Source of the DNA: CALAMD01 sp035301025
Lineage (GTDB): Bacteria; Bacillota; Bacilli; Bacillales; Amphibacillaceae
Length of the DNA: 11,454 bases
Direction of reading: 5' to 3'
Assembly: GCA_035301025.1 (NCBI GenBank)
Contig: DATGUV010000038.1
Span: 1-11,454 of the forward strand
Shown here: positions 5,865 through 11,454 of the stretch, piece by piece
Layout: every line of letters starts with the position of its first letter
Position numbering within the stretch: position 1 is the first letter of the stretch
Notes under the pieces: generated by a model
Database searches by the model: none
Told to the model about the DNA's origin: nothing
What the model saw: the letters and a program-made list of their open reading frames with translations, nothing else
Made by a program: the position numbers and the translations under genes

Positions 5865-5903
5865 AAAAAAGACTTTGCCTAAGTTTGTTTCTTAAGCAAA
5901 GTC
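5865..5903 (-). terminator. Rho-independent terminator of the mrp operon
   Basis: On the minus strand a 13-bp stem (arms 5903-5891 and 5883-5871, with one G-U pair) encloses a 7-base loop and is followed by six T residues (5870-5865). It starts 6 bases after the mrpG stop and insulates sigK from mrp transcription. Confidence 0.93.
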
Positions 5904-5908
5904 CAATA

Positions 5909-6295
5909 TTAGTCTTCTCCAGGTCTATGAATATTTCGTTTTTTTAATGCTTCTTCATAAGCATCGTGTTGATTTTTTAGTACTGGTTTAACGCCTACAC
6001 GGTGTGCAGCTCTTGAGAGCATATGTCCGCCAACAGGGGAGGTTAACAATACAAAGGCAATCGCTAGTAATAATTTACCGCTGAAAATACCTTTCGTCCC
6101 GTATAAGAAGATAAAGGCTCCAATTAAAATACTCGCAATCCCAAGAGTAGGAGCTTTTGTTGCTGCATGAAGACGGGTGTACACATCTGGAAAACGATTA
6201 ATACCGATTGAACTTGAAAGGATAAAGAATGTCCCGACGAGTATAAAGCATACAATTGAAATGTTTAAAATGATATCAATCCATGTCTCGATCAA
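5909..6295 (-). CDS. mrpG: Na+/H+ antiporter subunit MrpG (MnhG)
   Basis: This small membrane subunit of the Mrp complex exports Na+ (and Li+) in exchange for protons. The PhaG/MnhG motif RFPDVYTRLHAATK lies at residues 34-47. Three helices are visible, followed by a polar tail of about 35 residues that is longer than I expect for B. subtilis MrpG. I choose TTG 6295 (128 residues), because AAAGGGTG lies ahead of it at normal spacing. The in-frame GTG 6304 lies within that ribosome binding site and would give 131 residues. The start overlaps the end of mrpF by 20 bases, so the two are probably translationally coupled. It is the last gene of the operon, 6 bases before the terminator. Confidence 0.92.
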   Translation of the reverse strand: MIETWIDIILNISIVCFILVGTFFILSSSIGINRFPDVYTRLHAATKAPTLGIASILIGAFIFLYGTKGIFSGKLLLAIAFVLLTSPVGGHMLSRAAHRVGVKPVLKNQHDAYEEALKKRNIHRPGED

Positions 6296-6587
6296 TGATA
6301 ACACCCTTTTCCATATACTTTGATAAAGCGACAGTACCGATGAATAATAAAATACCTATTAATAAAATCACGTCGTTTAATTTCGATGTAACAATTAAAA
6401 TAGACGATAATCCAGCAATGGCCATTAAATTAATTCCAAGTGCATCAAGTGCAACAGCACGATCTGGATTGGATGGACCTATAACGATACGGTACAAAAG
6501 TAGAACGATTGAAATCGCAATTCCAATAAAGGAAATCTGTACGGCTATATCAATCATCTTCTCAGTAAATAATAAAATATCATTCAT
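6276..6587 (-). CDS. mrpF: Na+/H+ antiporter subunit MrpF (MnhF)
   Basis: The 103-residue subunit has three membrane helices and the family motif GPSNPDRAVALDALG (residues 37-51), whose Asp42 and Arg43 are characteristic. It is of normal length. In B. subtilis the MrpF protein alone has been linked to bile salt (cholate) efflux, besides its role in the complex. ATG 6587 overlaps the mrpE stop by four bases (ATGA), and GGAGGTGA lies ahead of it inside mrpE. Confidence 0.93.
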   Translation of the reverse strand: MNDILLFTEKMIDIAVQISFIGIAISIVLLLYRIVIGPSNPDRAVALDALGINLMAIAGLSSILIVTSKLNDVILLIGILLFIGTVALSKYMEKGVIIDRDMD

Positions 6588-7060
6588 CGTGTCACCTCCA
6601 TAATCGCTTTTTCAAAAGTGTCTTTAATCGCATGAATTTCCTCATCTACTGTGTTAATATCCATCGCATGAATGTATAGCTTTGAATTGTCATGAGAGAC
6701 TGAAATAGTTAGTGTTCCTGGTGTTAGCGTGATTAAATTGGCTAACAAAGTAACTTCCCATTCTGTTTCAAGCTCTGTTGGTAAAACGAATATACCAGGT
6801 TCAAAGGTTGGTTTTCGTTTGTATACTAATTTCACAATAGATATGTTGGAAGAAATTAGTTCACGGAAGAAAATGTATGTCAGTTTTATGATTTTTGTTA
6901 GTTTAATGACATAAAATGGCCCTGGTGTAAATCGATTTAATACAAAAAGGAGTACGATCCCTAATAGAAATCCAAATGTAAAGCTCACGATTGTGTATGA
7001 TTCACTGAGGAACATCCACATAAATGCAATAATGAAGTTGATTACAATTTGAAGTGCCAT
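6584..7060 (-). CDS. mrpE: Na+/H+ antiporter subunit MrpE (MnhE)
   Basis: The 158-residue MnhE family subunit has two or three N-terminal helices (about 1-70) and a soluble C-terminal part. The family signature NLITLTPGTLTISV lies at residues 108-121, followed by LYIHAMDI. The length is as expected. ATG 7060 follows AAAGGAG, which overlaps the end of mrpD, and the gap to the mrpD stop is 5 bases. In Bacillus Mrp systems MrpE is thought to aid assembly and the activity of the complex. Confidence 0.93.
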   Translation of the reverse strand: MALQIVINFIIAFMWMFLSESYTIVSFTFGFLLGIVLLFVLNRFTPGPFYVIKLTKIIKLTYIFFRELISSNISIVKLVYKRKPTFEPGIFVLPTELETEWEVTLLANLITLTPGTLTISVSHDNSKLYIHAMDINTVDEEIHAIKDTFEKAIMEVTR

Positions 7061-7065
7061 AGTAA

Positions 7066-8541
7066 CTACTCCTTTAAGACAGATTCTATATATATTTCTG
7101 GATCTAATAAATAGGTTGCAATGGATTCAACAGATGGATAAATGAACTCAGCGCCAATTCCTAAAGCAATGGAAATACTTAATAAGCATGCAATGGGTCC
7201 AATCATTCCTTTTGTTGACTTTTTAACATGCTCTGGATCCTTTTCTCCCCAGAATCCGTGAATGAAAATCTTCATTACGGAATATAAAATGAGTAAACTG
7301 GTAAGTAATCCAATCAATACAACGACAATCACGTCGTTTGAAATAGCACCTTTGAGAATCAGTAGTTTACCAATAAATCCACTAAATGGCGGTACACCTG
7401 CTAAAACAAGTGCTGAAATGAATAAGAGCCAGCCAAGAAATGGATAATGATGCATGAGTCCACCCATTTTTCTAAGATCGGTTGTACCAGCAACGTAAAC
7501 AACGACTCCAACAATCATAAATAGTGCTGCTTTAATGATCATGTCGTGAAACAAGTAGAATATGGATCCACTTACAGATTCTGCATTTAACACGCCAATT
7601 CCTAGTATCATAAACCCAACAGCCGGAATAACGTTGTATGCAATAATTAGTTTTACATTATTCGTGGATAGGGCACCAATAATACCAAAAATAAGGGTGA
7701 ATGCCGCAATCCAAATAAAGAGGGAATGGGTATATTCCGTTTTATATACGAACATTAATGAAAACACACGTAAAATTGAATAGATACCCACTTTTGTTAA
7801 TAAGGCTCCAAATAATGCTGATACAACAGGATTTGGAACTGTGTAAGAGCGTGGCATCCAGTAATACAATGGAAACAGTGCTGCTTTCGTAGCAAAGACG
7901 AAAAACAATAATATTCCTATTGTTGTTAAGACCCCTTGTTGTTCTACATCTTGGATTCTCTCAGCAATTTGTGCCATGTTTACAGTCCCAAGAACGGAGT
8001 ATAAAAAGGCAACTGCTGTTACGAATACAACAGATGAGAACAAATTGATTAATACGTATTTTAATGATTCTCTTAATTGTACTTTGTCCCCACCTAAAAC
8101 AATGAGCGCGTATGAAGCCATTAATAGTACTTCAAAAAATACAAATAGGTTAAATAAGTCTCCTGTTAAAAATGCACCAGACACACCAGAGATTAAAAAG
8201 AAGAAAAACGCATAAAAGTAATGTTTTTCTTTATTTTCTGGAAGAGAGTGGGGTGCATAAAATGCACATGCTGTTGCTACAATATTTGTCGTTACAACGA
8301 TTAAAACAGATAATGAATCAGCGACAAAGACAATTCCATAAGGTGCTACCCAACTACCTGTTTCAAGAACAATCGTTTCACCTTGGAGGACGATCCAAGC
8401 TACATAGATGGATATTCCTAGTCCAATGACTGAGAAAAGCTTTGTTAACAATCGAGTAACCTCAGTATTTTTATTTGTGAAAGCAACAATAATACCTGCA
8501 AATAACGGGAGTATGATTGGCAAAATAACAAGATTACTCAT
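7066..8541 (-). CDS. mrpD: Na+/H+ antiporter subunit MrpD (MnhD)
   Basis: The 491-residue antiporter-like subunit of the Proton_antipo_M family is homologous to the complex I subunits NuoM and NuoN, with about 14 membrane helices. Key residues lie at the same numbers as in studied Bacillus MrpD proteins: Glu137 in VFFEVLLMASY and Lys219 in FATKAALFPLYYW. A further lysine sits in ALLTKVGIYSILR, and a histidine in FHDMIIKAALF. The length is normal. ATG 8541 lies behind AAGGGG and overlaps the mrpC end by 8 bases. It is the proton/sodium pathway subunit together with MrpA. Confidence 0.96.
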   Translation of the reverse strand: MSNLVILPIILPLFAGIIVAFTNKNTEVTRLLTKLFSVIGLGISIYVAWIVLQGETIVLETGSWVAPYGIVFVADSLSVLIVVTTNIVATACAFYAPHSLPENKEKHYFYAFFFFLISGVSGAFLTGDLFNLFVFFEVLLMASYALIVLGGDKVQLRESLKYVLINLFSSVVFVTAVAFLYSVLGTVNMAQIAERIQDVEQQGVLTTIGILLFFVFATKAALFPLYYWMPRSYTVPNPVVSALFGALLTKVGIYSILRVFSLMFVYKTEYTHSLFIWIAAFTLIFGIIGALSTNNVKLIIAYNVIPAVGFMILGIGVLNAESVSGSIFYLFHDMIIKAALFMIVGVVVYVAGTTDLRKMGGLMHHYPFLGWLLFISALVLAGVPPFSGFIGKLLILKGAISNDVIVVVLIGLLTSLLILYSVMKIFIHGFWGEKDPEHVKKSTKGMIGPIACLLSISIALGIGAEFIYPSVESIATYLLDPEIYIESVLKE

Positions 8542-8872
8542 ATTCGTTACCCCTTAATTGTTCCATATTATCTGTTTTGTTTTCTGTAATGGTTCGGTAA
8601 GCAAGTACGAGAACTACACTTGTTACACCAAAGCTAATTACAATCGACGTTAAAATAAGTGCTTGTGGTAGCGGGTCAGTATAGGATGTAATACCATCTT
8701 TTATAATGGGAGGGGCTCCTCGTTTTAATTCGCCCATCGTTAATATAAAAAGGTGAGCTCCGTGTGAGATTAATCCAGTACCGATTGCAATCCGTAGCAA
8801 TTGTTTTTGTAGCATATTATATATTCCTACGGCAAACAACACACCAGCTAAAATTGAAATAATAATCTCCAT
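8534..8872 (-). CDS. mrpC: Na+/H+ antiporter subunit MrpC (MnhC, NuoK-like)
   Basis: The 112-residue subunit has three membrane helices and is homologous to complex I subunit NuoK. Signatures are LLRIAIGTGLISHGAHLF (residues 25-42) and DPLPQALILTSIVIS (66-80), typical of MnhC. ATG 8872 shares its A with the mrpA stop (TAATG), and AAGGAGG lies inside the end of mrpA, 7 bases before the start. In other Mrp operons mrpB lies between mrpA and mrpC; here there is no room for it. Confidence 0.95.
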   Translation of the reverse strand: MEIIISILAGVLFAVGIYNMLQKQLLRIAIGTGLISHGAHLFILTMGELKRGAPPIIKDGITSYTDPLPQALILTSIVISFGVTSVVLVLAYRTITENKTDNMEQLRGNEYE

Positions 8873-11196
8873 TAATCTGCCTCCTTATTTTTCTTTAACT
8901 TAATGAGGCTGTATATGGCCAAACCTGCAATTCCAAGAACAGTAATTTCAAATAATGTATCTACTCCACGCATATCGACGAGGATGACGTTTACGATGTT
9001 GCTTCCGCCACCTTCAGGAAGAGAAGTTTCAATAAAATAATCGGATATTTTATCGAACCAGTCAGTACTGTGGGCTGTAATTCCTATCATGGCCATAAGT
9101 GTACCAAATCCAATAGAAATGAATAAGTTCATACTTTTCGTACCAACTGATTCAGTTCTCTTTTTAAGTTTAGGGAAATGGTAGAAGCATAATAAGAATA
9201 GAACGACGGTTACAGTTTCAATCACTAGTTGTGTGAGTGCTAAGTCTGGCGCTCGGTATAATACGAACAGCATAGCGACACTGTATCCAACGATTCCTAA
9301 TACTAAGATCGCTGCTACATTATGATTCATAAATAATGTGGCAATAGCAGCAATAATAATGACCATTACAATTGTCATTTCTAACGCTGTAACTGGTGCT
9401 ACGTTATCAAATGAAATGGTGAAACCTTTAGTAACGTACATAAATACAAAGGTTAACATAAACATTGCACCAATAATAATAGACATATACACACGCACGG
9501 AGCCATTCATGTATGTGTTTGTAATTTGTGCTGAAGTTTTATCGATTCTTCTAATAAGCCCGTCATATACTCGGTTGAAGCTCAGTTTTCCTGGCAGTAC
9601 TTGATAAATAGCTGCCCATTTTTTCCGTGTTAACACAAGAAGGGTACCAAGGGCAACTACCATTAAGGACATTATAAACGGTGTATTGAGTCCATGCCAA
9701 AATTGGATAGGATCACTAAAGGATGATCCAAATACTGCACTTGAAGCATGTGTGAGTAACCCTTTGTTAAATAATTGAGGCATAAGTGCGATAACAACAA
9801 CGCCTACAATTAAAATAAATGGTGATAAAAGCATACCTACTGGTGCTTCTTTTGGTTGAACAGGGAGAGTGTTTGCTGCTTTCTTTCCACCAAACACACC
9901 GAAAAATAAATACATAGAATACACAAATGTAAAAATACTTCCGATGACTGCTAAGTACGGAATCATGGTAGTGAAGAAATTACTTCCCCATTGCATGCCT
10001 TGTGTAGATGCATCGAAAAATAATTCTTTACTGTAAAACCCGTTTAAGAAAGGAAGTGGTGCTCCAGCCATTGAAAATGTTCCTAATACAGCTAATGTAG
10101 CTGCGATAGGCATGAAAGTAAATAATCCACCAAGCTTTCGAATGTCTCTTGTTCCTGTTTGAACGTCTACTATTCCGGCAACCATAAATAGGCTTCCTTT
10201 GAAAGTTGCGTGGTTTAAAATATGAAATACCGCTGCAAAAATAGCGATTTCAGTTCCGAATCCAAACATTGCAGTAATCATTCCAAGCTGACTAATCGTG
10301 GAGTAAGCTAAAATTGCTTTTAAATCTGTTTGTCGTACGGCCATGTATGAACCCCAGCAGAGTGTTAATATACCTATGACGGTCACTGTAATGAAAAATG
10401 CGTCGTATGAAACGAAAACCGGTGAAAATCTTGCTATTAAATAAATTCCAGCTTTAACCATTGTTGCGGAGTGTAAATACGCACTCACTGGTGTCGGCGC
10501 TTCCATAGCATCCGGTAACCAAATATGAAATGGAAACTGAGCGGACTTTGTAAAAGCACCTAATAAAATTAGTATGATTATGAGAGGCATGTATGAGCTT
10601 TCTACTAGAGCTCCTGACGCTGCAATCATTCCTTGTATACTTGTTGTATTCGTTATTGTAGACATGATTATAAGTCCGCCAAGCATGCTCATACCACCGA
10701 AAATAGTAATGATCAGTGATTTTAAAGCACCATAGCGAGAACGTTCTTTAAAGTGCCAGTATCCAATGAGTAAGAACGAAGAAACGGAGGTAAACTCCCA
10801 AAACGTATATAAAACAAATACGTTATCGGAAAGAACAACTCCAAGCATTGCGGTCATGAACATTAATAGGTATACATAAAAATGAGACAGTCGTTCTGTT
10901 TTATCCAGATAAAATACTGAATACAAAACAACAAGTGCACCTATACCACTAATGAGCAAAACAAATAATAAACTTAAACCATCAAGCACGAAGTCAAAAT
11001 TAATATGTAGAGATGGAATCCAGTTATACGTATTTGTGATCGTTTGGAAATCTTTCCCGACAAATTGAATGAAGTAAAGAAAGATGATAAGTGGTACAAA
11101 GAAAACAAATATACCTGTATGCATTTGTTTTTTTGCTCGTCCTAGTAGTGGGACAAAAAATGCGAATAATAGTGGTAGCAATACTACGAACAACAT
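8872..11196 (-). CDS. mrpA: Na+/H+ antiporter subunit MrpA (MnhA)
   Basis: The largest Mrp subunit (774 residues from ATG 11196), a NuoL homologue. The antiporter domain carries Glu134 in YTFWEFTS, Lys217 in GAFTKSAQFPFHIW, His224 and Lys248 in SATMVKAGIY. Each conserved one lies six residues earlier than Glu140, Lys223 and His230 of B. pseudofirmus MrpA. The C-terminal part has the DUF4040 segment (around YRAPDLALTQLVIETVTV) and a final MbhE-like segment (VILVDMRGVDTLFEI). I choose ATG 11196 because AAGGAGG (11208-11214) precedes it and it matches the family N-terminus. ATG 11268 adds 24 residues and has no ribosome binding site. There is no MrpB domain fused at the end: no PGGGF-type MnhB motif is seen. 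Confidence 0.95.
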   Translation of the reverse strand: MLFVVLLPLLFAFFVPLLGRAKKQMHTGIFVFFVPLIIFLYFIQFVGKDFQTITNTYNWIPSLHINFDFVLDGLSLLFVLLISGIGALVVLYSVFYLDKTERLSHFYVYLLMFMTAMLGVVLSDNVFVLYTFWEFTSVSSFLLIGYWHFKERSRYGALKSLIITIFGGMSMLGGLIIMSTITNTTSIQGMIAASGALVESSYMPLIIILILLGAFTKSAQFPFHIWLPDAMEAPTPVSAYLHSATMVKAGIYLIARFSPVFVSYDAFFITVTVIGILTLCWGSYMAVRQTDLKAILAYSTISQLGMITAMFGFGTEIAIFAAVFHILNHATFKGSLFMVAGIVDVQTGTRDIRKLGGLFTFMPIAATLAVLGTFSMAGAPLPFLNGFYSKELFFDASTQGMQWGSNFFTTMIPYLAVIGSIFTFVYSMYLFFGVFGGKKAANTLPVQPKEAPVGMLLSPFILIVGVVVIALMPQLFNKGLLTHASSAVFGSSFSDPIQFWHGLNTPFIMSLMVVALGTLLVLTRKKWAAIYQVLPGKLSFNRVYDGLIRRIDKTSAQITNTYMNGSVRVYMSIIIGAMFMLTFVFMYVTKGFTISFDNVAPVTALEMTIVMVIIIAAIATLFMNHNVAAILVLGIVGYSVAMLFVLYRAPDLALTQLVIETVTVVLFLLCFYHFPKLKKRTESVGTKSMNLFISIGFGTLMAMIGITAHSTDWFDKISDYFIETSLPEGGGSNIVNVILVDMRGVDTLFEITVLGIAGLAIYSLIKLKKNKEAD

Positions 11197-11266
11197 TGAA
11201 TCAAAAACCTCCTTCAAACTTCCAAATGCAACAATGACTACTTCATTTAGTACGTGAATCAATTTC

Positions 11267-11295
11267 ATAATTGCTTATTTGAGTGGAAAATCCAA
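11267..11295 (-). promoter_or_regulatory. Candidate sigma-A promoter of the mrp operon
   Basis: On the minus strand TTGGAT (11295-11290) and AATTAT (11272-11267) are separated by 17 bases, and each matches the sigma-A consensus at four of six positions. A start near 11260 leaves a leader of about 65 bases to the chosen mrpA start. It is the best pair I find between the repeat and mrpA, but it is weak. Confidence 0.3.
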
Positions 11296-11359
11296 ACAAT
11301 ACAATTAAAATTAACGTTATTATTCGGTTGTGTAACGTAAATATGATTGCTTGGAATAT

Positions 11360-11454
11360 AGGCGGATGACTCCTGCGGGAGAAAAAGCCTCGTTGAGACC
11401 CCGCAGTGCGAAGCACGAGGAGGCTCAATAGCTGCCCGCGGAAAGCAGCCGCCT
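11360..11454. repeat. Bacillaceae GC-rich intergenic repeat, about 95 bp
   Basis: This GC-rich block stands out from its AT-rich surroundings. It begins AGGCGG (11360-11365) and ends CCGCCT (11449-11454), which are perfect complements. Inside are a GTGC-GAA-GCAC hairpin (11407-11417), complementary GCCTC (11387-11391) and GAGGC (11419-11423), and CTGCGGG near the left end opposite CCCGCGG near the right. I recognise the pattern (CTCCTGCGGG ... GAGACCCCGCAG ... GCGAAGC ... GAGGAGGCTCA) as a non-coding repeat scattered in many Bacillaceae genomes. Its function is unknown. The element may continue past the window edge. Confidence 0.85.

Noticed and set aside
6283..6603. 106-codon open frame on the plus strand opposite mrpF
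   Set aside because: It is the antisense shadow of a clear mrpF gene, with a polar composition unlike any family I recognise and no ribosome binding site.
8872..11196. MrpA-MrpB fusion to explain the missing mrpB
   Set aside because: The protein ends after the MbhE-like segment at normal MrpA length. No MnhB motif (PGGGF type) follows.
11197..11268. Longer MrpA start at 11268
   Set aside because: No ribosome binding site precedes it. The 24 added residues are not typical of MrpA, and AAGGAGG precedes the internal ATG 11196.
11243..11428. 61-codon open frame on the minus strand through the repeat
   Set aside because: Its N-terminal part translates the non-coding repeat and there is no ribosome binding site.

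Overview
This is a low-GC stretch from an endospore-forming member of the Bacillaceae (Bacillota). The evidence is a sporulation sigma factor gene, consensus AGGAGG ribosome binding sites, an Mrp antiporter operon of Bacillus type, and a ~95-bp GC-rich repeat of a kind known from many Bacillaceae chromosomes. The species cannot be named from the sequence alone.

The central feature is a skin-like (sigK intervening) element. On the minus strand, positions 5784 to about 5446 encode the N-terminal 116 residues of pro-sigma-K. The similarity stops right after the motif IENEILM, where B. subtilis sigK is split by its skin element. Beyond this the frame runs into unrelated sequence and stops at 5305. 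Convergent to it lies a 500-residue large serine recombinase (3076-4578) that closely resembles SpoIVCA (CisA), the sporulation recombinase that excises skin. I read everything from about 5451 leftward to the window edge as the recombinase end of this element. The C-terminal half of sigK should lie off-window to the left, on the minus strand.

Element part, left to right: a membrane acyltransferase (185-1255) with a strong terminator; a phage lysis cassette of holin (1403-1654) and LysM endolysin (1689-2525) with a terminator; a frameshifted remnant on the minus strand (2636-2817); a small ORF (2982-3149) overlapping the recombinase start; the recombinase; a DUF4064 membrane protein on the minus strand (4714-5052); and the attachment core AATGA (5447-5451). 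The element is therefore a domesticated or decaying prophage, as skin is in B. subtilis.

Host part, all on the minus strand: the sigK promoter, with a near-consensus sigma-E -10 and a perfect SpoIIID box, abuts the terminator of an mrp operon. That operon is transcribed from the right edge as mrpA-mrpC-mrpD-mrpE-mrpF-mrpG. mrpB is absent: mrpA and mrpC overlap by one base (TAATG). The window ends in the Bacillaceae repeat upstream of mrpA.

Expected logic: in the mother cell sigma-E and SpoIIID switch on both the recombinase and the split sigK. The recombinase joins the two halves, and pro-sigma-K is then made and processed. The Mrp operon is an unrelated housekeeping Na+(Li+)/H+ antiporter that borders the sigK locus.
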